Positions 1-6,063 of a stretch of 13,938 nt of DNA are shown piece by piece (the stretch's first letter is position 1; each line of letters opens with the position of its first letter). The translations under genes were made by a program, and so were the position numbers. Source of the DNA: Nitrosomonas sp. (lineage in GTDB: Bacteria; Pseudomonadota; Gammaproteobacteria; Burkholderiales; Nitrosomonadaceae); contig DOOY01000069.1 of the NCBI GenBank assembly GCA_003514765.1, positions 1 to 13,938 of the forward strand, written 5' to 3'. The notes under the pieces were generated by a model. The model made no database searches. It saw only the letters and a program-made list of their open reading frames with translations, and was not told the origin of the DNA.

Positions 1-350
1 CCATAGCCTTGCTATGCTCATCCTCGCCTTGCATTGCATCCCGCCAGACGCGCCCAATCGTCACACTTATTTCTTCACGGCTCCTAATTGTCAAAATTAC
101 TGGTTAATAGGCTGTTGAAAATTTTTCTGCGTTACCATTACAGCGTCAAAGATTGATTGTACTGTCTGCATCGGTATCTGATTAAACACTTAACACCTGT
201 TTCCTGAAAGCTGGTAAATTCTGACAGATCGCACGAAAAAGAAAAAACCGCTTCAATGTGTTGTTCAGGAAGGTGTTCATCTTCAAATAATACACGTACT
301 TTCCGAATATTTTAAACGTATTTGGCATAAGCATAAAAGGAGCATATACG
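1..350. other. Non-coding left flank
   Basis: I see no credible gene on either strand in these 350 bases. The stretch is AT-rich towards its right end, where it leads into the ribosome binding site of the metallophosphoesterase gene. The left part (about 1-130) has a more GC-rich, repeat-like look and starts with a short hairpin. It could be the edge of a dispersed repeat or of a decayed element continuing outside the window, but nothing inside the window matches it. No convincing sigma-70 promoter with good spacing was found; a TTGTTC at 261 and a TAATAC at 288 are 21 bases apart, which is too far. Confidence 0.6.
2..16. repeat. Perfect short inverted repeat (6-base arms, 3-base loop)
   Basis: CATAGC at 2-7 and GCTATG at 11-16 are exact reverse complements separated by CTT, so the site can form a small hairpin on either strand. 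No T-run follows, so it does not look like an intrinsic terminator. It may be part of a repeat element cut by the window edge. Confidence 0.5.
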
Positions 351-1988
351 ATGAATTCCAGTCAGACCGCTCAAAAACCACAAGCCGGACTCTTAGATAA
401 AATGCGTAAAACCATGGGTCTTGGTAAAATTGAACGACTTACGCTTGAAGTTAATGAACCGCCTGCAAACAGAGGCAATCGCCTGTGTGTCAGTGTTAGC
501 GATATTCATTTAACGGATGGCACGGTAGGGTTCCAGAATTTAAATAATGCCGCCTGGAATTCCTTTTTCGACACTATAAAACAGCGCTGTATTCAATATG
601 CCATCAGCGAGCTTGTCTTTGTGCTGGACGGCGATGTCGTCGATATGATCCGCAGCAGTAAATGGGCAGCACATGAGCCGCCTATCTATCCATGGGAACG
701 AAACAGAAAAGAAGAGTTCTCCGCTGTCGTCAATGCCATTATTAAAGACGTCGTAGAAAACCAACATGCATATTTTTTTCATTGGCTGCGTGAACTGGAA
801 AACAAATTCAAACAGGAAAGCCAGCTTAGCAATATTTCGGCCAGAATTGTAATTATGATCGGCAATCATGATAAGGAACTGTTTTGTGATCCGGAAGCAT
901 TAAAGTATTTTTATGAAAAAGGACTGGGGCGTAATGTCAACCAGATTCCGGAAGAAGAGCGCCGAATGCTGGGCCGCATGTACGGTGACGAAACCATGTT
1001 TCTGGACCCAAATCAGGCGCCATATCTGCCTTTTTACTACGGTGATACCGGTTTCCGGTTTTTTGCCACGCATGGACAATGGCGTGATGAAGCGAACAGC
1101 CGCCGTATCAAGGCGGAAAACGGCCGGCCCGGCTGGAAGGTTGCTAATGGCTGGCAGATAGAAACCTGGCAGCAATTGAAATTTTCACCTTTTTTCGAGC
1201 CCTGCTTCGGTGATTCGGTTGCCGCCGGGGTGCTGTCAACCTTCATCTATAAAGCCAAGAAAAAACTGAATGACGCCAATTGCCATGACCCGCGCCTGGG
1301 CAGTATTCTCGACGAACTGGATCTTTACCGTCCGACTTACGCCGCTGTCAACAGAATACTGAAAGAGTCCGCAAAAATGCGCGAACAGAATAAAGATCAA
1401 AAAATTATCGACATTATTGAAAACACGTTATATGAATGTATTCTTGAATGGCTCAGCTGGGACTTTACTTACCAGTCCTCACCGGCGTTGCGCAGAAAAG
1501 GACTCAAACTTGCCAAGCGCATTCTGGAAATCATGAAATCAGTCGGCCATGGACTGGAAATCAAATCAATTGCTGCTTTGATGCGTATTCTGGCCTTTTT
1601 CGATAGCCTGCAACCATCCAGTGTTAAACTGTCGGTGATGAAAAAATTTCCCAGTTTTTTGCCAGTATATCGCCACTACAATTTCCAGATTCACGGTGAG
1701 GGCCATACCCACAAACCGTTGCAGGAAGAACCTAATCTGGACACAGAGCACCCGATAACCTATATCAATTTCGGCACTTGGCGGGATCAGATCATTTCCA
1801 GAAAAAAGAACGGCTATCGCCGTCGCGGCATCTTGCGCGCTTTATTTATTCTGGACATTGTCAACTATAACGACAAAACAAAAGGTGAGATGCCACGCAC
1901 TTTTGACTATTTTGTCGAAGATATCGTCCACTGGAGTGATGCCAAGGATGCGCTGGATGTAACCGGACATATTGCACCCAGACTCTAA
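351..1988 (+). CDS. Large calcineurin-like metallophosphoesterase
   Basis: This 545-residue protein is predicted to hydrolyse a phosphoester with a two-metal centre; the substrate is unknown. The five motif blocks of the calcineurin-like fold appear in order: DIH at residues 51-53, GDVVD at 94-98, GNHD at 171-174, a histidine in ATHGQW at 241, and GHTH at 451-454. The spacing between H241 and GHTH is about 200 residues, far longer than in compact family members, and is filled with charged, probably helical sequence. No signal peptide or membrane helix is visible, so the protein is probably cytoplasmic. The ATG at 351 is preceded by AAAGGAG at 336-342 with an 8-base spacer, which supports this start. 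The gene stands alone: the downstream neighbour is convergent and the upstream 350 bases are non-coding. The metallophosphoesterase assignment is firm; the biological role is not known. Confidence 0.88.
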   Translation: MNSSQTAQKPQAGLLDKMRKTMGLGKIERLTLEVNEPPANRGNRLCVSVSDIHLTDGTVGFQNLNNAAWNSFFDTIKQRCIQYAISELVFVLDGDVVDMIRSSKWAAHEPPIYPWERNRKEEFSAVVNAIIKDVVENQHAYFFHWLRELENKFKQESQLSNISARIVIMIGNHDKELFCDPEALKYFYEKGLGRNVNQIPEEERRMLGRMYGDETMFLDPNQAPYLPFYYGDTGFRFFATHGQWRDEANSRRIKAENGRPGWKVANGWQIETWQQLKFSPFFEPCFGDSVAAGVLSTFIYKAKKKLNDANCHDPRLGSILDELDLYRPTYAAVNRILKESAKMREQNKDQKIIDIIENTLYECILEWLSWDFTYQSSPALRRKGLKLAKRILEIMKSVGHGLEIKSIAALMRILAFFDSLQPSSVKLSVMKKFPSFLPVYRHYNFQIHGEGHTHKPLQEEPNLDTEHPITYINFGTWRDQIISRKKNGYRRRGILRALFILDIVNYNDKTKGEMPRTFDYFVEDIVHWSDAKDALDVTGHIAPRL

Positions 1989-2061
1989 TCCGGTACTTTG
2001 ATGGAATACTGGAAACAGATCGCGGCCGAACCGGACGCGGCGGGCATTGCTTTCAACGCTG

Positions 2062-2505
2062 CTATTTTTTTACCGGTTCCATCAACTGCCTGTCCAGACA
2101 CTCGAAATAAAGGGCAGCATCCGGCGCCGTCTGACTGCGCTGCGCCTGCCATAGCATCTCAGCCAGACATTCCATCATCTGATGGGCTGCATCATGCTCG
2201 CTGCCTGTCTGTTGCTGTAATCGCAAGAAACGCCCGCAGATACCGGTCGGTTGATCTATAGACAACTGCTCTTTAATCGCAACATGCATACTCATGTGCA
2301 AGAATGGATTGGTGTCACCCATTTCCGGCAAATAATCTTTATCGCGGTAACGCGCTTCATCTTCAAGAATGCCATGGTACTCAGGATGCAGCAGGATCAC
2401 TTCCAAAGCAATCTGTTCAATTCCTGTTAATACTTCTTTGCGGCGGTATTTACCCCAGGTATCAAAAAATAATTGGCGTGCCTGATCTCTGGTTGGTTTG
2501 AACAT
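2062..2505 (-). CDS. DUF1841 family protein
   Basis: This 147-residue soluble protein resembles the DUF1841 family, a conserved proteobacterial family of unknown function. Recognisable features are an N-terminal segment starting FKPTRDQARQLFFDTWGKY, a HPEYH motif at residues 40-44, and the core YLPE-x-GDTNPFLHMSMH at 58-74 followed by EQLSIDQPTGI (79-89). The tail is glutamine- and alanine-rich and helical. The length is normal for the family. The ATG at 2505 has no strong Shine-Dalgarno sequence; an out-of-frame ATG lies 5 bases upstream. It is the last gene of the minus-strand block, 24 bases after nth, so probably co-transcribed with it. It converges with the metallophosphoesterase gene across 73 bases. 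No biochemical function can be assigned. Confidence 0.85.
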   Translation of the reverse strand: MFKPTRDQARQLFFDTWGKYRRKEVLTGIEQIALEVILLHPEYHGILEDEARYRDKDYLPEMGDTNPFLHMSMHVAIKEQLSIDQPTGICGRFLRLQQQTGSEHDAAHQMMECLAEMLWQAQRSQTAPDAALYFECLDRQLMEPVKK

Positions 2506-2529
2506 ATCATCAACAGCTAAAATTATTAA

Positions 2530-3162
2530 TTAAATCGTTTTGTCCTTGAATTCGCATAAATGCGCAATAATGCATTTGGCGCATTCCGGTTTTCTGGCCT
2601 TGCAGATATAGCGTCCGTGCAAAATCAGCCAGTGATGCGCATCATGTTTGTATTCCTTGGGTACCACCTTAAGCAGCTTGCGTTCGACTTCCAGCACATT
2701 TTTGCCTGGAGCAAGCCCCGTGCGGTTTGCGACACGAAAAATATGCGTATCGACAGCAATCGTGGGTTCGCCAAATGCGGTATTTAAAATGACATTTGCG
2801 GTTTTGCGGCCGACGCCCGGTAATTCTTCCAGTTCCTTACGTGTACGCGGCACTTCCCCATGATGCTGGTCAACCAGTAACTGACAGGTTGCAATAATAT
2901 TTCTGCCTTTCGTTTTGTAAAGTCCGATGCTTTTAATATATTCAAGCAAAACTGTCTCGCCTAAATCAAGTATTTGTCGGGGTGTATTTGCCTTAAGAAA
3001 CAATCTGCGTGTAGCCAGATTAACACTTTTGTCCGTCGCCTGTGCGGAAAGAATTACCGCAATCAATAACTCAAAGGGCGTTTGATATTCCAGTTCTGTG
3101 GTGGGTTCCGGGTTCGCAGATTTCAGGCATGCAAAAATCTTATGTCGCTTGGTTGAATTCAT
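2530..3162 (-). CDS. nth: Endonuclease III (DNA glycosylase/AP lyase)
   Basis: Endonuclease III removes oxidised pyrimidines from DNA in base excision repair and cleaves the abasic site by a lyase reaction. The 210-residue protein matches the E. coli enzyme almost residue for residue in layout. The helix-hairpin-helix LPGVGRK is at 114-120 with catalytic lysine K120, the catalytic aspartate D138 is in VDTHIFRV (137-144), and the C-terminal 4Fe-4S cluster has cysteines 187, 194, 197 and 203 (C-x6-C-x2-C-x5-C). The ATG at 3162 gives the normal length, although no strong ribosome binding site precedes it. It begins 30 bases after the rnfB stop. The rnf-nth order recalls E. coli, where nth lies at the end of the rnf (rsx) operon; here only rnfB remains beside it. 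Confidence 0.97.
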   Translation of the reverse strand: MNSTKRHKIFACLKSANPEPTTELEYQTPFELLIAVILSAQATDKSVNLATRRLFLKANTPRQILDLGETVLLEYIKSIGLYKTKGRNIIATCQLLVDQHHGEVPRTRKELEELPGVGRKTANVILNTAFGEPTIAVDTHIFRVANRTGLAPGKNVLEVERKLLKVVPKEYKHDAHHWLILHGRYICKARKPECAKCIIAHLCEFKDKTI

Positions 3163-3192
3163 GCGGTTTCTTGCAATCGACTCAAATCGGGA

Positions 3193-3864
3193 TTATTTAT
3201 TCGCCTGCGCACGCATGGCAGCGGCGCGCTTGAGCGCCGCCTGCACGATGGCGTGTTTACGCTTTTTATCTGAAAGTGCCGGGTTATCCGGAATGACCGA
3301 GGCTTCCGGCATGGTTTTTTCTTTTACGCTGATCTTCTTCCGTCCAATTCTTTGCTGCCTGAATTGATAGCGCATACGCGCCCGGTCAGCTCTCTTGGCA
3401 AATTCAGTGGCATATTCGGTTTGCTCACTGGCGGGAACCATACTGATACAATCCATTGGACAAGGCGCGACACATAACTCACAGCCGGTGCATTCATCGG
3501 CGATTACAGTATGCATCAGCTTGGCTGCTCCGACTATGGCATCTACTGGACAAGACTGAATACAAAAGGTACAGCCGATACAAAGATTCTCATCAATCAC
3601 TGCAACCGCTCTGGGTTTCGGCAAGCCGTGATTTGTATTTAACGGTTTAGGGTCGATATCCAGCAACGCGGCAATTTTTTGTATTCCAACGGCGTCACCT
3701 GGCGGACATTGATTAATATCTGCGCGTCCTTCTACAATCGCAGTTGCATACGGCTCGCAGCCATCAAACCCGCATTGACCGCATTGCGTTTGCGGCAATA
3801 CGGCGTCAATCTTTTTTATGAGTACTTTATCAGACTTCAACAAGAACCTGCCGGCTTTTAACAA
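3193..3864 (-). CDS. rnfB: RnfB-type iron-sulfur electron transfer protein, no membrane anchor
   Basis: This 223-residue protein has the two modules of RnfB/RsxB. The first is an N-terminal Fe4S4 domain with C28, C31, C36 and C53 (motif CGQCGFDGC). The second is a two-cluster ferredoxin domain with C95/C98/C101/C105 and C125/C128/C131/C135. In the Rnf complex RnfB passes electrons between ferredoxin and the membrane subunits. The usual N-terminal membrane helix is missing, so this form is probably soluble. The tail after residue 200 ([20 protein letters not shown]) is basic and alanine-rich, like the repeats found in RnfB/RnfC tails. The start is uncertain: the frame opens after a TGA at 3877-3879, and the longest start is a TTG at 3864 without a clear ribosome binding site. 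No ATG exists before the first cluster; other TTG codons lie at about residues 8-9. No rnfA, C, D, G or E is seen here. Confidence 0.9.
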   Translation of the reverse strand: MLKAGRFLLKSDKVLIKKIDAVLPQTQCGQCGFDGCEPYATAIVEGRADINQCPPGDAVGIQKIAALLDIDPKPLNTNHGLPKPRAVAVIDENLCIGCTFCIQSCPVDAIVGAAKLMHTVIADECTGCELCVAPCPMDCISMVPASEQTEYATEFAKRADRARMRYQFRQQRIGRKKISVKEKTMPEASVIPDNPALSDKKRKHAIVQAALKRAAAMRAQANK

Positions 3865-3919
3865 AATATTTAAAAATCATGGAAATGATTCAAGTAACAA
3901 AGAAGTTGTCTTGAGTGAT

Positions 3920-4342
3920 TCAGCTTGACGGCCGGAAGCTGGTTACACCGTAATAAGCAGCGACAATAGTGGTCAAGAAACCACCTATCCATATCAGTAA
4001 TTCCTTAATTTCGCTGATACTTGTCATGATGCCCTTACATGTTCCTTCTACTACACATTCGCTTACCCCGTCATGTACAGCACCAAAAATCAAGAAAATC
4101 ATGAAAACAATTATAGCTATCAATGAAAGATAAGCCATGCGCCGACGATTATTAAACCGGGAAACCGAGAAGTTAAATAACCATGCCTTGGTATCACCAT
4201 CTATATCAGGATCTGCGGCAATTTCCATTAATATCCGCAACGGATCTCTCGCACTCTCGGGCGGCTCCTTCTTGGTCAGCGGCGGAAAGGATATTTTACC
4301 TTTTGTCGAATCTTTATTATTCTCAGTTGATTCATTGTTCAT
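3920..4342 (-). CDS. Unknown small membrane protein with two predicted helices
   Basis: I do not recognise this protein. From the chosen start it has 140 residues. It begins with a polar, N/E/K/S-rich stretch (MNNESTENNKDSTKG), then a short region with PPLTKKEPPESARDPLR. Two hydrophobic segments follow: one at about residues 67-86 (AYLSLIAIIVFMIFLIFGAV) and one near 110-133 (LLIWIGGFLTTIVAAYYGV). Two cysteines lie in the loop between the helices (ECVVEGTCKG) and could form a disulfide if this loop is periplasmic. I chose the ATG at 4342 because AAGGGG (4351-4356) precedes it with an 8-base spacer. A start at 4378 would add 12 residues but has no ribosome binding site. The gene is 55 bases upstream of rnfB in the same direction, so it may share its transcript. 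The C-terminal helix and the ending GVTSFRPSS recall small phage-holin-like or unknown inner-membrane proteins, but this is not enough to assign a role. Confidence 0.65.
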   Translation of the reverse strand: MNNESTENNKDSTKGKISFPPLTKKEPPESARDPLRILMEIAADPDIDGDTKAWLFNFSVSRFNNRRRMAYLSLIAIIVFMIFLIFGAVHDGVSECVVEGTCKGIMTSISEIKELLIWIGGFLTTIVAAYYGVTSFRPSS

Positions 4343-4501
4343 ATACACGTCCCCTTTTTTACAGACTTCTACTTTCATTGGACAGCTGAACTATATCGAG
4401 TTTTGCATCAATAGAAAAGCCGCTTTCAATTCAGCACAGTCATTCAGTAAAATGTCCGTAGCTCATTTAAGCATTACCTGACAAATAAATAATGTTTTTC
4501 G

Positions 4502-4596
4502 AAATTTCATCACGGTCATCGCATAACCCATCAGTCTACCACCAAATAAATCCTTTATTTGACCAGATACAACCAGCCTTCAGCAGTAGCACTATA
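4502..4596 (-). pseudogene. IS3 orfB catalytic-domain fragment, frameshifted
   Basis: On the minus strand 4596-4561 reads SATAEGWLYLV, and after a one-base frame change 4564-4502 reads GQIKDLFGGRLMGYAMTVMKF. Together these resemble the IS3-family stretch that usually reads like DEGWLYLAGVKDLF-x-GEIVGYAMS, just after the first catalytic aspartate of the DDE/rve integrase domain. The match is from memory of the family and spans only about 30 residues, but the residue order is characteristic. In the original frame a TAA follows directly after WLYLVK. Confidence 0.6.
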
Positions 4597-4607
4597 AGTA
4601 AGATCGC

Positions 4608-4865
4608 TTACCCGCGCTTTGTCAAATCACTATGTGGGCGCTTTACGCTATAGATCTGCCGAACACACTGATGCGCAGCCAGCATTTCTATTTTAAGTCG
4701 TCCTTTCTCACGTTCCCGTTCACACTGCGACCGAATATTCCATGTGTGAAAGCCACTCTCTGAAGCATCAAATACCCGACACATGAAAGTTGCCGGATAA
4801 GTTTGTCGCATAGAATCAACTATCCCATATTTTATCGTGATTCCTTCGTAACAAGGACCGCACAC
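4608..4865 (-). pseudogene. IS3-family transposase orfB, N-terminal fragment
   Basis: The open frame of 85 codons carries the start of an IS3-family OrfB. Residues 26-43 (ATFMCRVFDASESGFHTW) match the family pattern MCRVLGVSRSGYYAW, followed by the arginine/glutamate-rich helix (EREREKGRLKIEMLAAH) and QIYSVKRPHSDLTKRG, equivalent to YGSPRVHADL. A TAA at 4608 ends it there, well before the DDE catalytic domain. The normal OrfB start (usually MKYAFI) is degenerate here: TIKYGI with ACG/ATA instead of ATG. The frame overlaps the orfA fragment by about 30 bases, as expected for IS3 elements that make OrfAB by programmed frameshifting. Confidence 0.75.
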
Positions 4866-4954
4866 TTTTGTATGAAGTCCCGATCCATCTTGATTTCTGC
4901 AAACTCGCGTTTGACTCTCGACAACTCAAATTCAAGTCCGACAAACAATTGACT
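4832..4954 (-). pseudogene. IS3-family orfA, C-terminal fragment
   Basis: The minus strand from 4954 to the TAA at 4832-4834 encodes about 40 codons ending ELSRVKREFAEIKMDRDF then IQKCAVLVTKESR. This matches the leucine-zipper-like tail of IS3 OrfA proteins, typically LRRELAEVKMERDILKKAAAYFAKESR. The upstream helix-turn-helix part of OrfA is absent, since the frame is closed by a TAA a few codons upstream of 4954. It has no start codon, so it is a remnant. Confidence 0.7.
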
Positions 4955-4960
4955 TTAGTT

Positions 4961-5209
4961 TAATACTAACGCAACAGCAATGGTAAAACATCCAAAATAA
5001 GCGACTCATAATCTGTAAGAAATACCAATAATTCACTTACTTGACAATTGATTAAACTTACCGTAGCTTCTGTGAATAAAAGCTTTTTTTTCCAGACTCT
5101 GCTACGTTTTCAGCTGTTTTTATGATTACTGTTTGCAGAAATCATTGGAAAAGAAAGCAGCAAATACAAATAGTTCTAAGACCCGTTCATAAAGCCATGG
5201 GGAATGCAA
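4961..5209 (+). other. nuo operon leader region
   Basis: These 249 bases between the IS3 remnant and nuoA contain no credible gene. They are AT-rich and hold the best promoter candidate for the nuo operon. A roughly 130-base untranslated leader would follow it. I see no riboswitch-like fold or obvious operator. A short palindrome AAAAGCTTTT lies near 5079-5088 inside an A/T tract. Confidence 0.5.
5041..5069 (+). promoter_or_regulatory. Candidate sigma-70 promoter for the nuo operon
   Basis: A consensus -35 box TTGACA at 5041-5046 is followed after 17 bases by TAGCTT at 5064-5069, a weak -10 that keeps the conserved first, second and last bases. Its position about 135 bases before nuoA fits a promoter for the operon. 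A second TTGACT at about 4950 lies inside the IS remnant boundary and has no -10 at proper spacing. The call is based on pattern only. Confidence 0.35.
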
Positions 5210-5596
5210 ATGCAAAACCTGGAACCTGCAGTTGTTATTGGCCTTTTTGCACTGCTTATATTGTCGGCACTGTTGGGCTTGCTTTGGTTGTCCCGATGGC
5301 TGGGCGGCTACCGGTCACAGTGGGATAAAGAACAGCCTTATGAATGCGGCATTCCTCCAACAGGTGACGCGCGTGCGCGTATGCCGGTGCGTTTTTATAT
5401 AGTTGCCGTTTCTTTTCTGGTGTTTGATATTGAAGCGGTCTTTCTTTTTATCTGGGCTGTAGCATATTGGGAACTGGGTGCAAAAGGTGTGGTTGGCGCT
5501 TGCATTTTTATTGCGATCCTGCTGCTTGGTTTAATTTATGAATGGCGCAAAGGAGGTTTGGCATGGACCCCAGACAAAATAACCAAGGACCTTTGA
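5210..5596 (+). CDS. nuoA: NADH-quinone oxidoreductase subunit A
   Basis: NuoA is a small membrane-arm subunit of complex I near the quinone cavity. The 128-residue protein has three predicted helices (about 6-28, 62-84 and 93-112). It has the conserved loop [20 protein letters not shown] at residues 44-63, with the cysteine whose accessibility changes with enzyme state in other species, and the acidic pair in FDIEAVF (72-78). The ATG at 5210 is preferred because GGGGA at 5199-5203 lies 6 bases upstream. An in-frame ATG at 5204 would add two residues but sits directly against that sequence. nuoA is the first gene of the operon, and its 3' end overlaps the start of nuoB by 34 bases. Confidence 0.95.
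   Translation: MQNLEPAVVIGLFALLILSALLGLLWLSRWLGGYRSQWDKEQPYECGIPPTGDARARMPVRFYIVAVSFLVFDIEAVFLFIWAVAYWELGAKGVVGACIFIAILLLGLIYEWRKGGLAWTPDKITKDL
5549..5556 (+). promoter_or_regulatory. Strong ribosome binding site for nuoB inside nuoA
   Basis: AAAGGAGG lies 6 bases before the ATG at 5563 and decides the nuoB start over the in-frame ATG at 5542, which has no such signal. It is located within the nuoA coding sequence. Confidence 0.8.
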
Positions 5597-6060
5597 CAGC
5601 CGTTTTCGGCAAACTGGAAGAGGTCGTCTCCTGGGGACGGAAGTACTCCTTATGGCCGTTCAATTTTGGACTTTCCTGCTGTTTCGTGGAAATGATGGCA
5701 ACTTTTACGCCGCGCCACGACATAGCCCGTTTCGGTGCCGAAGTCATGCGCGGCACGCCGCGCCAGTCTGATCTGTTAATCATTTCTGGTACCGTATTCA
5801 TCAAAATGACACCCATGATCCTGCGTCTCTATCATCAAATGCTCGAACCCAAGTGGGTTATTTCCATGGGTTCTTGTGCCAATTCCGGCGGCATGTATGA
5901 TATCTACAGCGTTGTACAGGGAATCGATCAGATTCTTCCAGTGGATGTTTATGTACCGGGCTGCCCGCCGCGGCCAGAAGCATTGTTAGAGGGACTGGTC
6001 TTACTTCAAGAATCAATTGGTAATGAGCGTCGCCCGCTTGGTCTGAAAGTCGGAGAGTAA
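5563..6060 (+). CDS. nuoB: NADH-quinone oxidoreductase subunit B
   Basis: NuoB (PSST in mitochondria) carries cluster N2, the last iron-sulfur centre, which gives electrons to quinone at the interface with NuoD. The 165-residue protein has the expected ligands: the adjacent pair C39-C40 (LSCCFVEMM), C105 ([11 protein letters not shown]) and C134 ([15 protein letters not shown]). The HDIARFG and [17 protein letters not shown] blocks are also conserved. A very good Shine-Dalgarno sequence fixes the start at 5563 rather than 5542. The gene begins inside nuoA and ends 3 bases before nuoCD, which suggests translational coupling. Confidence 0.97.
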   Translation: MDPRQNNQGPLTAVFGKLEEVVSWGRKYSLWPFNFGLSCCFVEMMATFTPRHDIARFGAEVMRGTPRQSDLLIISGTVFIKMTPMILRLYHQMLEPKWVISMGSCANSGGMYDIYSVVQGIDQILPVDVYVPGCPPRPEALLEGLVLLQESIGNERRPLGLKVGE

Positions 6061-6063
6061 CTG

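Larger units (their letters stand above)
4470..4960 (-). mobile_element. Decayed IS3-family insertion sequence remnant
   Basis: Reading the minus strand from 4960 down to about 4470 gives three consecutive pieces of an IS3-type transposase in the expected order: the coiled-coil end of orfA, the beginning of orfB overlapping it in a different frame, and a short block of the catalytic domain. About 60 codons that should lie between the second and third piece are missing. Stops and a frame change interrupt the third piece, and the rest of orfB, including the final catalytic glutamate region, is not recognisable. The terminal inverted repeats and target duplication could not be located, so both boundaries are approximate. 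The element cannot be active. It sits between the minus-strand membrane-protein gene and the nuo promoter region. Confidence 0.72.

Noticed and set aside
261..293. Promoter candidate TTGTTC...TAATAC before the metallophosphoesterase gene
   Set aside because: The spacing of 21 bases is outside the usual 16-18, and the -35 box matches only partly.
913..1246. Additional frames on both strands inside the metallophosphoesterase gene
   Set aside because: They are shadows: the metallophosphoesterase frame carries all the conserved motifs across this stretch.
1989..2061. Bidirectional terminator between the convergent metallophosphoesterase and DUF1841 genes
   Set aside because: A terminator is expected here, but only a distant TCCGGT/ACCGGA pair with a long loop is visible; the nearby T-run at 2065-2071 lies inside the DUF1841 coding end.
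1998..2261. Plus-strand open frame of 87 codons
   Set aside because: It lies mostly antisense to the DUF1841 gene, which has recognisable family motifs; the translated sequence is low-complexity and resembles no protein.
3889..3915. Possible terminator hairpin between the membrane-protein gene and rnfB
   Set aside because: Arms TCAAG and CTTGA pair, but the rest of the stem is mismatched and no T-run follows, so it is too weak to call a terminator.
4137..4481. Plus-strand open frame of 114 codons starting RRRLLNRETEKL
   Set aside because: It is antisense to the minus-strand membrane-protein gene, which has a good ribosome binding site and clear hydrophobic helices; the plus frame has no such support.
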